Both the position numbers and the translations under genes were made by a program. The notes beneath the pieces are model-generated. The model saw only the letters and a program-made list of their open reading frames with translations, searched no databases and was not told the origin of the DNA. Of a DNA stretch of 64,000 nucleotides, positions 41,175 through 51,561 are shown piece by piece. The DNA is from Sulfolobus acidocaldarius SUSAZ. Lineage in GTDB: Archaea > Thermoproteota > Thermoprotei_A > Sulfolobales > Sulfolobaceae. Numbering within the stretch: the first letter of the stretch is position 1; each line of letters begins with the position of its first letter. The stretch is from positions 528,621 through 592,620 of the forward strand of contig CP006977.1 of assembly GCA_000508305.1 (NCBI GenBank). The letters run 5' to 3'.

Positions 41175-42408
41175 CATAATTGACACTGATAATTATTATG
41201 CGATAGTATACACTTACAAGACAATTGGATTAAGCAAGTTATACGAGCATTATATACCAGAAAAAGATCTGATTAATATTCGTTTTTCAGATACACAAGT
41301 ATCTTTGCTTCAAACCTGTAATCGCGTAGAATTATATTTATATACCAAAGATAGAAATAAAATAAACGATATTCTAAGCAAATTAAACGAAACTCATGGT
41401 AAGGACATTAGTAGTAATGCAATTATACTAAGAGGTAAGGATGCCATAAATCATTTATATCAGGTAGCCTCAGGACTAGATTCATTAGCTATAGGCGAAT
41501 ATGAGATTTTAGGTCAAATCAAGGAAGCCTTAACCAGTTGTAAAAAACATTCTCTGTGTAATGAAGAAATTGAGTTACTATTTAATGCAGCAATTAAGGT
41601 AGGAAGAAAGGTAAGATCACTGACTAATATTTCTAAGGGAAAAGTAGGAATTTACTCTATTGCAATACAGAAATCATTAGAAGTTATGGGCGATTTAAGT
41701 GACATAAAAATAGCAATAGTAGGAGCGGGAGAAATAGGATCAAAGTTATCCTTCATGTTAAAAAATAATGGCGCAAGAAATTTAACTATCTTTAATAGGA
41801 ACCTGGACAGAGCATTGGAGCTTTCAAATAAATTTGGTTATAATGCAGAACTTTTAGATTTTCAAAAGGTAAATGGATACGATTTAGTATTTATAGCTAT
41901 AAATAACTCTAACCCGTCTCAATTGCGTTTAGATAAACCTAAACTAGTAATAGATTTATCTGTCCCTCCAGTTGTATATAAAACTTCAAATGTTATTTAT
42001 TTGGATGATTTGAGAGTTATTTCAGATAATATTGTATTAAATAAAAGAGAGGATATTAAGAAAGCTGAAGCAATAATTAATGAAGAGATTCAGAAATTCG
42101 AGTTGTTATTAAATAATTATAATATAAATAGATTAGTCTCTAGATTTATGAGTGAAATAGAATGGATGAGAGAGAAAGAAGTGGACAGAGCATTTAACGA
42201 GATACTTAAAAATTACGCTGATAAAGATAATATTAAAGAAATCATTGACAAAATGACATATTCGCTAATTAAAAAGGTCTTTTCTCCCATATTAGAAGAT
42301 TTAAGAAAAGATCCAAATAATAAGAAACAAATAGTTGAATATTTGATCGAGGTGTTTCAGAATGGTCAATTTTCCGATACTAAGACCCAGAAGATTGAGA
42401 AGCAATAA
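41164..42408 (+). CDS. hemA: Glutamyl-tRNA reductase
   Basis: It reduces glutamyl-tRNA(Glu) to glutamate-1-semialdehyde, the first committed step of C5 tetrapyrrole synthesis. The active-site cysteine lies in LLQTCNRVELYLY near residue 47; ASGLDSLAIGEYEILGQIKE follows near residue 100, and the NADP loop is IAIVGAGEIGSKLSFM near residue 182. The C-terminal dimerisation helix covers the last ~80 residues. It overlaps precorrin-2 dehydrogenase and hemB (47 bp). Confidence 0.96.
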   Translation: MVDNIIDTDNYYAIVYTYKTIGLSKLYEHYIPEKDLINIRFSDTQVSLLQTCNRVELYLYTKDRNKINDILSKLNETHGKDISSNAIILRGKDAINHLYQVASGLDSLAIGEYEILGQIKEALTSCKKHSLCNEEIELLFNAAIKVGRKVRSLTNISKGKVGIYSIAIQKSLEVMGDLSDIKIAIVGAGEIGSKLSFMLKNNGARNLTIFNRNLDRALELSNKFGYNAELLDFQKVNGYDLVFIAINNSNPSQLRLDKPKLVIDLSVPPVVYKTSNVIYLDDLRVISDNIVLNKREDIKKAEAIINEEIQKFELLLNNYNINRLVSRFMSEIEWMREKEVDRAFNEILKNYADKDNIKEIIDKMTYSLIKKVFSPILEDLRKDPNNKKQIVEYLIEVFQNGQFSDTKTQKIEKQ

Positions 42409-43372
42409 GTTGTTGAGAGATTTTGTTGCACAAACTCACTTAAACGCAGCTAATCTTATATTGCCAATTTTTGTAAAAGATGGAATAAATGAGCCTGAGC
42501 AAATACAGAGTATGCCTGATGTTTATAGGTATCCTCCAAACGATAAACTAATAAAATACGTTGAAAACGTCAAGGAAAAAGGAATAAAAAATATAATTTT
42601 ATTTGGGATTCCCGCCTATAAGGATGAAGTAGCTTCCTCCGCATACGCGAAAGATGGTGTAATTCAAAGAGCTTTGAAGATGCTTAGAGAATCCTTTAAA
42701 GACCAAATTCTACTTATAGCTGATGAATGTACAGATGAATACATAAGCCATGGACATTGTGGTATAGTACTAAGAAGAAACGGTAACTTAGTTATTGATA
42801 ATGATGAGAGTTTGCGTATTCACTCTAAGATAGCTGTAAGTCAAGCTGAAGCAGGTGCAGACGTTATAGCACCCTCGTCGATGATGGATGGAGTAGTAGG
42901 TGCAATAAGACGAGATCTAGATGAGGCTGGCTATAAAGATGTAGCTATAATGGCGTATAGTGCAAAATACGCATCGACTTTTTATTCACCGTTTAGAGAC
43001 GCTGCATATTCTAAGCCCTCTTTTGGAGATAGAAGAGGATATCAGATGGATCCAAGAAATTCTTATGAAGCTATAAAGGAAGTGAAATTAGATATAGAGG
43101 AAGGTGCAGATATCGTAATGGTGAAACCTGCTCATACATACTTAGATGTAATAAGGATAGTTAAAGATGAATTTCCTGAGTATCCATTGGCTGCCTATCA
43201 CGTTAGTGGCGAATATAGTATGATAAAAGCCGCTGCCATAAATGGTTGGATAGATGAAAAGACTGCCGTTCTAGAGATAACTACAGCGATAAAGAGAGCA
43301 GGAGCTGATCTAATAATAACCTACTATGCCGAAAAAATAGCTGAGTGGATAAGAGAAGGTGTTCCATTTTGA
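42362..43372 (+). CDS. hemB: Delta-aminolevulinic acid dehydratase (porphobilinogen synthase)
   Basis: It condenses two ALA molecules to porphobilinogen. The start is [18 protein letters not shown]. The metal site is [16 protein letters not shown], with cysteine and histidine ligands. Catalytic lysines lie in [18 protein letters not shown] near residue 200 and [12 protein letters not shown] near residue 253. At 336 residues it has family length. Its end overlaps the TTG start of hemL. Confidence 0.96.
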   Translation: MVNFPILRPRRLRSNKLLRDFVAQTHLNAANLILPIFVKDGINEPEQIQSMPDVYRYPPNDKLIKYVENVKEKGIKNIILFGIPAYKDEVASSAYAKDGVIQRALKMLRESFKDQILLIADECTDEYISHGHCGIVLRRNGNLVIDNDESLRIHSKIAVSQAEAGADVIAPSSMMDGVVGAIRRDLDEAGYKDVAIMAYSAKYASTFYSPFRDAAYSKPSFGDRRGYQMDPRNSYEAIKEVKLDIEEGADIVMVKPAHTYLDVIRIVKDEFPEYPLAAYHVSGEYSMIKAAAINGWIDEKTAVLEITTAIKRAGADLIITYYAEKIAEWIREGVPF

Positions 43373-44631
43373 GTGAAAAATATTGGAATATAGCTAGTCA
43401 TTTTTTTGCAGGGGGAGTAAACAGTCCAGTAAGAGCCGCAGTAAAACCTTATCCTTTTTATGTGGAAAAGGCAGAAGGAGCATACCTGTATACAGCTGAT
43501 AATAAACAATTAATAGATTATGTGTTAGGTTACGGCCCTCTAATACTTGGGCATGCTAATGAATATGTAAGTAAAAAAATTATAGAACAAGTTAATAAAG
43601 GTTGGTTATATGGTACACCAAGCCCTATTGAAATAGAATTGGCAAGAAAGATATCCCATCATCTTCCATCAGCTCAAAAAATAAGATTTGTGAATAGTGG
43701 AACTGAAGCTACAATGTTAGCGTTAAGGCTTGCCAGGGCGTATACAGGAAGAGAAAAAATAATAAAATTTCATGGAAATTATCATGGCGCACATGACTAT
43801 CTTCTGTTAGATGCAGGAAGTGCATTTACCGAATTTAACGTGAATGTTTATAATGGAATTCCTAAGAGTATAGTTAATACAATTAGAATTTGTGAGTATA
43901 ATGACGCCGAATGTGTAGAAAAATTATCCAAAAGTGAAGATATAGCTGGAGTAATCGTAGAACCAGTTATGGGAAATATGGGGGTTATCCTACCCGATGA
44001 GGATTTTTTAGAGAGGCTAAGGGAAATTACACTAACTTATAATTCTGTTTTAATATTTGACGAAGTTATAACTGGATTTAGATTAGGTTTAGGTGGTGCC
44101 CAAGGTACGTTTAATGTTACCCCAGATTTAACCACATTAGGAAAGATAATTGGTGGCGGTTTGCCTATAGGAGCAGTAGCTGGAAAAAAGGAAATAATTG
44201 ATATGTTAACACCAGCCGGTAAGGTATTCAATGCAGGTACATTTAATGCAAATCCGTTAACTATGACAGCTGGATTAGCTACTATAGAAGTTTTAGAGCG
44301 AGAAAATGTTCATGAAGTAGCTAATAGAGCTGTGAATGTAATATTAGAAGAATTAATTAATGCATTAGATAAGAAAATTCCAAATAATTTCGTCATAAAT
44401 CATATAGGAAGTATGTTTCAGGTGTTCTTTGGAGTCAAAAAGGTTTCGAATGCAACAGAAGCGAAATTAGCTAATAAAGAAATGTATCAAAAATTCCATA
44501 ACTTGTTACTTCAAAGAGGCGTATTTATTCCACCAAGTCAATTTGAAACCATATTCACATCATATGCACACAAAGATGCAGTAGTAAATACTACATTGGA
44601 AATACTGAGAAAAGTGGTTCAGGAGTTATGA
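43369..44631 (+). CDS. hemL: Glutamate-1-semialdehyde 2,1-aminomutase
   Basis: It converts glutamate-1-semialdehyde to ALA with [26 protein letters not shown] near the start, [20 protein letters not shown] near residue 110 and the PLP lysine in [18 protein letters not shown] near residue 260 are characteristic. I chose the TTG at 43369 (MSEKYWN), which overlaps the hemB stop and gives the usual start; the upstream ATG at 43345 adds eight unrelated residues. It overlaps hemC by four bases. Confidence 0.96.
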   Translation: MSEKYWNIASHFFAGGVNSPVRAAVKPYPFYVEKAEGAYLYTADNKQLIDYVLGYGPLILGHANEYVSKKIIEQVNKGWLYGTPSPIEIELARKISHHLPSAQKIRFVNSGTEATMLALRLARAYTGREKIIKFHGNYHGAHDYLLLDAGSAFTEFNVNVYNGIPKSIVNTIRICEYNDAECVEKLSKSEDIAGVIVEPVMGNMGVILPDEDFLERLREITLTYNSVLIFDEVITGFRLGLGGAQGTFNVTPDLTTLGKIIGGGLPIGAVAGKKEIIDMLTPAGKVFNAGTFNANPLTMTAGLATIEVLERENVHEVANRAVNVILEELINALDKKIPNNFVINHIGSMFQVFFGVKKVSNATEAKLANKEMYQKFHNLLLQRGVFIPPSQFETIFTSYAHKDAVVNTTLEILRKVVQEL

Positions 44632-45518
44632 GAATAAGAATAGCTGCACGTGGGAGCCTTTTAAGTAGAATTCAAGTTAAGATTGTAGAGGAAAAACTTA
44701 GGAATCTGGGCATAGAGACAGAACTTATAGTCGTGAAAACAAAAGCTGATTTATTTCAAGATAAACCATTAAATAGCCTTGGTAAAGGTGTCTTTGAGAA
44801 AGAAGTTAATGAAGCAGTAATAAACGGAGAAGCTGATATTGCTGTACATAGTATGAAAGACATGCTAAGTGATATGAACGAGAAATTAGTTTTGTATGGG
44901 GTTTTGCCTAGGGATTCCCCATATGATTCCTTAGTTGCTGAAAAAGATTTGTTTAATATCGAATCTGGCAAAGTAATAGGCACAAGTAGTATTAGAAGAA
45001 GAAGTATGATCTCTTTCTACAGAAGAGATCTAGTTGTAAAAGATCTTAGAGGAAACATTGATACTAGGTTGAAAAAATATAGATCGAAGGAATATGACGG
45101 AATAGTGATTGCTGAAGCAGCAATTAAAAGGCTAAACGCTGATGTTAGGTATTATAAAATAGATCCAAAAATAATAACGCCTGAGGCTAATCAAGGGATA
45201 ATAGCTATAGTAGGCAGAGTAAATGAAGAACTGAATGCTCTATTTAGAGAATTGAATGACGAGAGAACTCTTAAAGAAGCGCTAGTGGAGAGAGCCGTAG
45301 TGAAGCTTTTAGGAGGTGGTTGTCATTCGCCCATAGGGATTTTAGCTTCGATGATATCTGATAACGAGTTTAATGTTATATCTACATATGTTATCGATAA
45401 CAAGAAAAAAATTACTATAGAAGGAATATACAGGGGAGATCCAACTACTGTAGGCGAAAAAGTAGTTAAGGATATGATAAAGGTGCTTAAACATGAAAAT
45501 TCTTCTGTTACGACCTGA
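44628..45518 (+). CDS. hemC: Porphobilinogen deaminase (hydroxymethylbilane synthase)
   Basis: It polymerises four porphobilinogens to hydroxymethylbilane. [15 protein letters not shown] at the N-terminus, [11 protein letters not shown] near residue 72, [18 protein letters not shown] near residue 120 and the dipyrromethane-binding cysteine in [10 protein letters not shown] near residue 227 are all present. It overlaps hemL and hemD. Confidence 0.96.
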   Translation: MRIRIAARGSLLSRIQVKIVEEKLRNLGIETELIVVKTKADLFQDKPLNSLGKGVFEKEVNEAVINGEADIAVHSMKDMLSDMNEKLVLYGVLPRDSPYDSLVAEKDLFNIESGKVIGTSSIRRRSMISFYRRDLVVKDLRGNIDTRLKKYRSKEYDGIVIAEAAIKRLNADVRYYKIDPKIITPEANQGIIAIVGRVNEELNALFRELNDERTLKEALVERAVVKLLGGGCHSPIGILASMISDNEFNVISTYVIDNKKKITIEGIYRGDPTTVGEKVVKDMIKVLKHENSSVTT

Positions 45519-46155
45519 AAATTCTAAGATACCCACTATAAATAACGTAGAAATTATAAATATTCCTATTTTCGAGATTCGTTGTGTGAAATATGATAAT
45601 GAGATTCTTGATCAAATTGACGGAATTGGATTTACTAGTGTAAATGGCGTTATGTGTTTTAAGGATTTTGATCGTATTCGCCTCAGTAAAATTTACGCTG
45701 TGGGTAGATCGACTGCAATGGCAATAACGAATAAGGGGTTTTCTGATGTAAAGGTTCCCTCAGAATTTACAGTGAATAGCATGATTCAGCTGATGTTGAA
45801 TGATGGGTTAAAAAACCCTGTAGTTGTGAGAAGTAAGGTAGGATATGAAAGAGATCGAGAATTGATAAGGAATGTTGTTTTTCTTGTTGACTATGACCTT
45901 GAAGTAATTGAGCATAATCTTGAACGTGCAAAATCACTCATTAAAGAATGTAGAGTAGATATTGTGGTAGTTACTAGTTCCAAGATAGCAAGTTTGATAA
46001 AAGATTCTATATCTAATTGTGTTAAAATAGTAAGTATAGGACCAATTACTTCATCTGCTTTAGAAGGAGTAAATAATATATATGAAGCAAAGCAACATGA
46101 TATAAACGGAGTTTTAAATATAATATCTGACTTGCTGAGGGATAGTAATGGATGA
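45493..46155 (+). CDS. hemD: Uroporphyrinogen-III synthase
   Basis: It cyclises hydroxymethylbilane with inversion of ring D. The family is weakly conserved; recognisable parts are [12 protein letters not shown] at the start, IDGIGFTSVNGVMCF near residue 45, IYAVGRSTAMAI near residue 70 and VVVTSSKIASLI with VSIGPITSSALEG in the second half. Position directly after hemC and the 220-residue length support the call. Confidence 0.88.
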   Translation: MKILLLRPENSKIPTINNVEIINIPIFEIRCVKYDNEILDQIDGIGFTSVNGVMCFKDFDRIRLSKIYAVGRSTAMAITNKGFSDVKVPSEFTVNSMIQLMLNDGLKNPVVVRSKVGYERDRELIRNVVFLVDYDLEVIEHNLERAKSLIKECRVDIVVVTSSKIASLIKDSISNCVKIVSIGPITSSALEGVNNIYEAKQHDINGVLNIISDLLRDSNG

Positions 46156-46414
46156 AGGTGAATTGAAAAAATTAATTCTTTCAATTTTAAGAAAGAATGT
46201 TGGAGAAATAGATGAGAAAACTTTTGAAATTAGGTTTTCTCAAAGTTTTAGGGATAAAATTTCCACATATGGAAGGTTTGAAACTAATAATGGTGTTTAT
46301 GAGTTTGCTGTAATGGTGGATAAGAAGGGAAAAGTTCTAAGAGACCATGTAAATTTGATAATGCCTAAAAATGTAAAGAACGAAATAGAAGATAAGATAA
46401 GAAACAGGGAATAA
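46148..46414 (+). CDS. Unknown small protein linked to the heme operon
   Basis: Eighty-eight residues, MDEGELKKLILSILRKNVGE then FEIRFSQSFRDKISTYGRF; no family is recognised. The last part (VYEFAVMVDKKGKVLRD) looks beta-rich. It overlaps hemD by eight bases and lies two bases before the phosphodiesterase gene, bridging the two groups on one likely transcript. Confidence 0.65.
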   Translation: MDEGELKKLILSILRKNVGEIDEKTFEIRFSQSFRDKISTYGRFETNNGVYEFAVMVDKKGKVLRDHVNLIMPKNVKNEIEDKIRNRE

Positions 46415-46416
46415 AT

Positions 46417-48069
46417 TTGAAAGTATTATTAGTAGTAATAGATGGATTATCTTTCTCTGTATTTGAGCGTATTAAGGATAAGTTACCTGTAATGAAAGAT
46501 TTGATTGAAAAGGGATTCTACAGTAAATTAGAATCTGTGTTTCCATCTTTAACACCAGTTGCACTTGCATCTCTAGCTACAGGATTTAACCCAAAAAATA
46601 ATGGTGTAAACTCGTCTAAAATTTATTTAAAAAATTCATCATTAGATAAACCTTTGTCTGCATATAATAGTAAAGCCCTAAAAGTAAATCCGATATGGGT
46701 TTATCTTGCCAAAGAGGGATATAATGTTTTAGTGGCTTCTTTTCCTCAAGCTTTACCCGACAGGTGGAATATGGAAGGATTAGTTCTTTTAGATCCTTAT
46801 AGAAGTAGAATTAGAAAATGTAGTGATGGTAAAGTAATTAGAAGTGGTGAAAATAAAGTCCTAGGAAAAATATGGTTAGTGGAGAGCAGACAGAGTAACG
46901 GTTATTACGTATCATATAGTTCTCCATCGGGAGAAAAGAGTATTGAAATATCGAAGGGAGATTGGTATGGACCTATAGAAATACACGGTAAATGTGGCAA
47001 GAATGAGTTAACAGGTATATCATTTCTTCATGCAAGAGAAGATAGCATATACTTAAGTCCTGTAAGCTTCTATAATAAAGAATGGTGTAATAAACCCTCT
47101 ATAATGGAAAATGTATGGAATTATGTAAGTTTAAAATATGGAATGATGCTAGATGGAGACTATCCGTCATTAAGTAAAGGAATAATAACATTTGAAGAAT
47201 ATATGAAAACCATAGATCTAACATTCAATTTTTTTAAAAATTACACCAAATATTTACTAGATAATATAAACTGGGATTTAGCTATAACTTATCTACCTAT
47301 AGTAGACAATTTACAGCATCTATTATACGGAATAGATGATGATAAAGCGTATGAATACATTCTTAAAGGTTATTTGATGGCCGACGAATTCATAAAATTA
47401 CAACTAGATTATGCTCCTCTAATTTTCATAGTGTCTGATCATGGAATAGAGAAAATAAAAAAGAGGGTTTATGTAAATAAACTCCTTGAAAAAATGAATA
47501 TTTTAAAATTAAGGTCGGAAGATGAGATTGATTGGTCTAAAACTAAAGCCTATTATGTTGGTGGTGGTCAAATTAGGATTAATTTGCGTGGTCGTGAAAA
47601 TAGAGGTATAGTTTCTATTAAGGAGTTTCCTAAATTAGTAAAAAGAATTGTTAAAAACTTGGAGAATTTAAAAGATGAAAATGAACAAATTTTTACGTCT
47701 ATTTACGCAAACGAAGTACCTTCGTCAGATCGAGAAGGAGATATTACAATTATGGGAGTTAGGAGATATTATGGAATTAGTAGTATGGTTAAAGCTAATC
47801 AGGAAGTACTAGAAAACGTTAAACCTTATGTTACAGCTACAGGCGAGCATGGATATTTTAGAGAGAACGATTTGTATGGTATAGTTATAATTTATAGCAA
47901 AAATAATAATTTTAAGAATACATTGCGTATTAATAGCCTGAGAATTATAGATATAGCACCTACAATTCTGAGTCTCTTCAGGATAAATAATGTTAAATTT
48001 GATGGTGCCCCAATTTCAAAATTGATAGAAATTTATGAGTATTCCCGCAACAATATCGAAAAAGGCTAG
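46417..48069 (+). CDS. Type I phosphodiesterase / nucleotide pyrophosphatase
   Basis: The alkaline phosphatase superfamily pattern is visible: VLLVVIDGLSFSVFERI at the start with the first metal aspartate, VFPSLTPVALASLATGFNP near residue 43 with the nucleophile Thr, YLPIVDNLQHLLYGIDDD near residue 290, IVSDHGIEKIKKRVY near residue 345 and TGEHGYFRENDLYG near residue 475 for the other metal ligands. No signal peptide is seen, so it is probably cytosolic. The phosphodiester or phosphonate substrate is unknown. It starts from a TTG two bases after the preceding gene and ends overlapping the oxidoreductase by 35 bp. Confidence 0.88.
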   Translation: MKVLLVVIDGLSFSVFERIKDKLPVMKDLIEKGFYSKLESVFPSLTPVALASLATGFNPKNNGVNSSKIYLKNSSLDKPLSAYNSKALKVNPIWVYLAKEGYNVLVASFPQALPDRWNMEGLVLLDPYRSRIRKCSDGKVIRSGENKVLGKIWLVESRQSNGYYVSYSSPSGEKSIEISKGDWYGPIEIHGKCGKNELTGISFLHAREDSIYLSPVSFYNKEWCNKPSIMENVWNYVSLKYGMMLDGDYPSLSKGIITFEEYMKTIDLTFNFFKNYTKYLLDNINWDLAITYLPIVDNLQHLLYGIDDDKAYEYILKGYLMADEFIKLQLDYAPLIFIVSDHGIEKIKKRVYVNKLLEKMNILKLRSEDEIDWSKTKAYYVGGGQIRINLRGRENRGIVSIKEFPKLVKRIVKNLENLKDENEQIFTSIYANEVPSSDREGDITIMGVRRYYGISSMVKANQEVLENVKPYVTATGEHGYFRENDLYGIVIIYSKNNNFKNTLRINSLRIIDIAPTILSLFRINNVKFDGAPISKLIEIYEYSRNNIEKG

Positions 48070-49429
48070 AAAGCTAATTGGCATAAGTTATGAAGAACAA
48101 GGTATGCCTTACGTCGAACAAGTAGATTCTGAAGGAAATAGAGTCAACGTATTTGAACAAAAGATTAATGTTAAAAAACCCTTCATGACGATTCCGAGTA
48201 GTCTCAGGCTTATTCACACTAACAGGCTTCTTAGAACACCTAGTTTATTACCTATAATCTCGAATTTGCAAGATTTACCGTATAAATATAAGCCAATTAA
48301 TAACGGGAAAAATAAAGAGATTAGAGACGTGACTGTTGAGAGATTAATAATAGGTGGTGGAACTTCTGGTCTAGCAAGTATGAGGGAAAATTCCTTATTA
48401 ATAACTAGAGAAGAGTTAGGTGATATCCTATTTGACGAATATACTTTAGAAAGGTTGTTTATAATCGAAGAATTAAAAAAATTATACAAGTATTATCAGA
48501 ATCACATTATAAGCGGAAAATTTTTAGGAAAATTTGACGAAGGGCTGGTATTCGATACGGCAGATCAGATCTTGATTGTAAAAGCTAATGAAATCGTTCT
48601 AGCCGGGGGAGGCAGGTGTCTTAAGCCCATATTTCCAGGAAATAATACACCTGGCATAGTTTCGAGGGAATTTTATCTTAAAAGGCTTAAAAACAAATTT
48701 CAGAAAATTCTTGTATTAGGTTATAGCGATCTAGCAGCTAGGACCGCATTACACGCAAAAAAATCTACTATTCTTGTTCCTAATAATATTGCTATTTCCC
48801 TATCACCTTATTATAAGGAACAATTAGATAAAAAAGGAGTTGAGATTTCTAATGGAAATATCTATAATATAGAGAGTAATAACGGAAAACTTATAGTTCA
48901 GACAGATAAAACTACTTTAGAGGCAGATTTGATTGTATTTTCGGTTTCTAAACAACCCAGACTGGAAATTACTTCAAGTATAGGAATTGGATATATATAT
49001 GATGCTGGTAGGCATTTATATGTTCCTGTTCATGATCAATTAGGCAGAAATAAGAATCTATTCATAGTAGGAGGAATGAGAGGAATAGATAATGAATACT
49101 TAAGTTATTTGAGTGGGAAAGCCTCTAAGGGAGAGGAAATCGATAGATTTTTAGAAGAATTGAAAAAATATAATTTTAATCAGCAAAATGAATCTCCGTA
49201 TAATTATGGAAATGATGGAATCGTATGTGAATGTGAAGATATAACCATGGAGGATATCAATTTTGCTCTTTCATTGGGAATCGAAAAGGACGTAGAAAGG
49301 CTCAAAAGAATAACTGGTTTAGGAACTGGTCATTGTCAAGGAAAGGCATGTACTATTAACCTTGGCGACTACTTAAAAAGTTCCAGACTAATCTCTTATA
49401 GATCACCCATATATCCGGTGATATTATGA
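48035..49429 (+). CDS. FAD-dependent oxidoreductase subunit with C-terminal BFD-like [2Fe-2S] site
   Basis: After ~100 N-terminal residues the nucleotide-binding loop LIIGGGTSGLASM appears, then ILVLGYSDLAARTALHAKKS for a second Rossmann unit and NLFIVGGMRGI near residue 345. The C-terminus holds IVCECEDITMEDINFALSLG and GTGHCQGKAC, the four cysteines of a BFD-like [2Fe-2S] domain. The layout resembles the alpha subunit of heterotetrameric sarcosine oxidase, opine dehydrogenase or hydrogen cyanide synthase. A DAO-type gene follows with four-base overlap. The substrate is not predictable. Confidence 0.8.
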   Translation: MSIPATISKKARKLIGISYEEQGMPYVEQVDSEGNRVNVFEQKINVKKPFMTIPSSLRLIHTNRLLRTPSLLPIISNLQDLPYKYKPINNGKNKEIRDVTVERLIIGGGTSGLASMRENSLLITREELGDILFDEYTLERLFIIEELKKLYKYYQNHIISGKFLGKFDEGLVFDTADQILIVKANEIVLAGGGRCLKPIFPGNNTPGIVSREFYLKRLKNKFQKILVLGYSDLAARTALHAKKSTILVPNNIAISLSPYYKEQLDKKGVEISNGNIYNIESNNGKLIVQTDKTTLEADLIVFSVSKQPRLEITSSIGIGYIYDAGRHLYVPVHDQLGRNKNLFIVGGMRGIDNEYLSYLSGKASKGEEIDRFLEELKKYNFNQQNESPYNYGNDGIVCECEDITMEDINFALSLGIEKDVERLKRITGLGTGHCQGKACTINLGDYLKSSRLISYRSPIYPVIL

Positions 49430-50535
49430 TCATAATAGTAGGAGCAGGTTCACATGGATTAAGCCTAGCTTATCATCTGTATAAGGAAGGAATTAAAGAC
49501 GTAAGTATAATTGAAGCAAAGAATGTTGGATACGGTAGTAGCAGTAGAAATGCGTCAAGATATAGGTATCATTTTAACAGTAAGGAAAATATTGAGTTTG
49601 CAAAGAGTGCAATACCTTATTTATGGTCTCAGTACAAAGAACTTATTCTAAACGTTTTTATGTTTAATACAGGTTATTTATGGATTTTAAGGACCGATGA
49701 GGAAATTAGAACAATAAATAAATTAGATAGTATATGGAGGGAAGAAGGAATAAGTGGTAAGTTTATTAGGTGTAATGAATTTGAGTTTCTAAAATTTGAT
49801 GGTGAATGCTACTTTGCACCTCAAAACGGATCATTTCATCATGATTATCTTCTGTATAGCTACTACCTTAAAATAAAGGATAAGTATCAGTTCATCTATA
49901 GAGAAGCTGATAAAATAATAATAGAAAATTCCAGGGTTAAAGGGGTAAAACTTTCCACTGGCGAAGTAGTGAATGGTGATACTGTTGTTATAACAGCAGG
50001 AGCATGGAGTGGCGAACTTATGAAGAAAAATAATTTTAATGTCCCCATTTTTCCTGAAAAAAAGGAGATATTTATAACAGAAAGTCTACGATATATGGTA
50101 AAACCATTAGTGATAGATGAAACTAACCAGGTATACTTCTCACATACCTTGAAGGGAGAGATAATTGGAGGAACTTCAACACCACATGAATATGGATTTT
50201 ATGAATTTTCTAATTCTATTCAGGAACTGTCTAAGTTTTTAAGAGGAGTCAGAAGTCTGGTAAAAGGTGCAGAAGGCATAGGAATTATGAGAGGCTGGAG
50301 TGGATATTATGAAATGACTCCTGATAATTCACATATTATGGGATTTTCTAATGAGTGGCCTGAAGGTCTTTATATAGACGCAGGATATAGTGGCCACGGA
50401 ATGATGTTTTCTCCTTATTCTGGGAAAATATTATCTAAGCTTATTTTAGATGGATATGTTGACAACCAAATAACGAGATTTTCGCCAGACAGGTTTAAAG
50501 AAGGCAAATTAATAGGAGAAAAACTTGTTATCTAG
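49426..50535 (+). CDS. FAD-dependent DAO-family oxidoreductase (sarcosine/glycine oxidase beta-like)
   Basis: The N-terminus IIIVGAGSHGLSLAYHLYKE is the GxGxxG FAD loop, YGSSSRNASRYRYH follows as in DAO enzymes, VVITAGAWSGELMKK is near residue 188, and the C-terminal substrate and FAD region reads YIDAGYSGHGMMFSPYSGK. At 369 residues it matches sarcosine oxidase beta and proline dehydrogenase beta subunits. With the upstream [2Fe-2S] protein it should form a two-subunit amine or imino-acid dehydrogenase. Confidence 0.87.
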   Translation: MIIIVGAGSHGLSLAYHLYKEGIKDVSIIEAKNVGYGSSSRNASRYRYHFNSKENIEFAKSAIPYLWSQYKELILNVFMFNTGYLWILRTDEEIRTINKLDSIWREEGISGKFIRCNEFEFLKFDGECYFAPQNGSFHHDYLLYSYYLKIKDKYQFIYREADKIIIENSRVKGVKLSTGEVVNGDTVVITAGAWSGELMKKNNFNVPIFPEKKEIFITESLRYMVKPLVIDETNQVYFSHTLKGEIIGGTSTPHEYGFYEFSNSIQELSKFLRGVRSLVKGAEGIGIMRGWSGYYEMTPDNSHIMGFSNEWPEGLYIDAGYSGHGMMFSPYSGKILSKLILDGYVDNQITRFSPDRFKEGKLIGEKLVI

Positions 50536-51508
50536 GTAAGACAAGCGCTTTCTTTTTCATGTGCGTGTTTATATATGAAGCTAAATCTTTCGCGTACTGA
50601 CTTCTGCTTCCATCAACAACAATCAAATCTGCTGATGTACTATCAATATAGTATACAGTTTCTTCAAAATCCGCATGACTACTCATACCTATAACAAAAG
50701 AATTCTGATCTAGTGTTTTTATTATGTTATCTATCAACCATCCATCTAACAGGAAATTAGCATGAAATTTATCCCTTTTCTTAAACTGTGTAGCATGCTC
50801 AAAGGCTACATACCAATTATTCTTTAATGCTTCTCTACCTTCCGGTGTATTTAAGCTAAATATGTTTTTTAAATCCCCTTCATACTTAGTAAAGATACGT
50901 GTTAGTTTCTCTATCTTATTATCTACCAAGAAAGGTGCTTCAACACCATATTTTCTCAGTATTTTCATTGCTTCTTGAATCTTCCCATAATAACCATAAA
51001 TTTTAACAGGTCTTTTCAGAAGTTCATCCGAAACATAATCAGCAAACAGCATGTCAATATCTTGCTTAAATTGCCTTACTAACCTTGGATTTCCATAAGT
51101 CGCATCGATAATTAGGATATCTGGATTTAATATTTTAGTTCCTTTTCCAGGTTCTCTGAAATCTCCTGTATATGCAATTTCCGTTTCGTCTGTTTTAATT
51201 AGTACTTGAGCAGCTCCTAGTATATGCTCAGCCTTTTCCAGTTTTATTCTCTCACCTGAAAGTTCTATTTCTATGCCATACTCTAAAGGAAACTTCTTAT
51301 GTTTAGGTACTGTATACCCAAGTACATCCAATGCTTCAATAGTCGCAGGCGTACCTATAATACTAGTACATTCTTTAAGACTTTTCTCTAATTCCGTTAA
51401 GTGGTCAGAATGAAAATGTGTTATAGCCCTGAATAGCCTTTTATAATGCCCATCTACAGTAAAATTCTTACCTATCAAAATCGCTCCATTCTTCAGTATA
51501 TCATACAT
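50528..51508 (-). CDS. Metallo-beta-lactamase fold exonuclease-like protein
   Basis: The metal motif ITHFHSDHLTELE (HxHxDH-type) lies near residue 30, AEHILGAAQVLI near residue 93, IAYTGDFREPGKG near residue 110 and GMSSHADFEETVYY near residue 280, the order seen in beta-CASP nucleases and ligase-associated exonucleases. It is probably a nucleic-acid processing enzyme. It follows the DNA ligase gene on the same strand, as such genes often do. The 3' end overlaps the DAO gene by eight bases. Confidence 0.82.
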   Translation of the reverse strand: MYDILKNGAILIGKNFTVDGHYKRLFRAITHFHSDHLTELEKSLKECTSIIGTPATIEALDVLGYTVPKHKKFPLEYGIEIELSGERIKLEKAEHILGAAQVLIKTDETEIAYTGDFREPGKGTKILNPDILIIDATYGNPRLVRQFKQDIDMLFADYVSDELLKRPVKIYGYYGKIQEAMKILRKYGVEAPFLVDNKIEKLTRIFTKYEGDLKNIFSLNTPEGREALKNNWYVAFEHATQFKKRDKFHANFLLDGWLIDNIIKTLDQNSFVIGMSSHADFEETVYYIDSTSADLIVVDGSRSQYAKDLASYINTHMKKKALVLPR

Positions 51509-51561
51509 TTACTCTATGTCATCCTAAAAGTTTATGAAGTTTTATCATATAATATTAGCTT

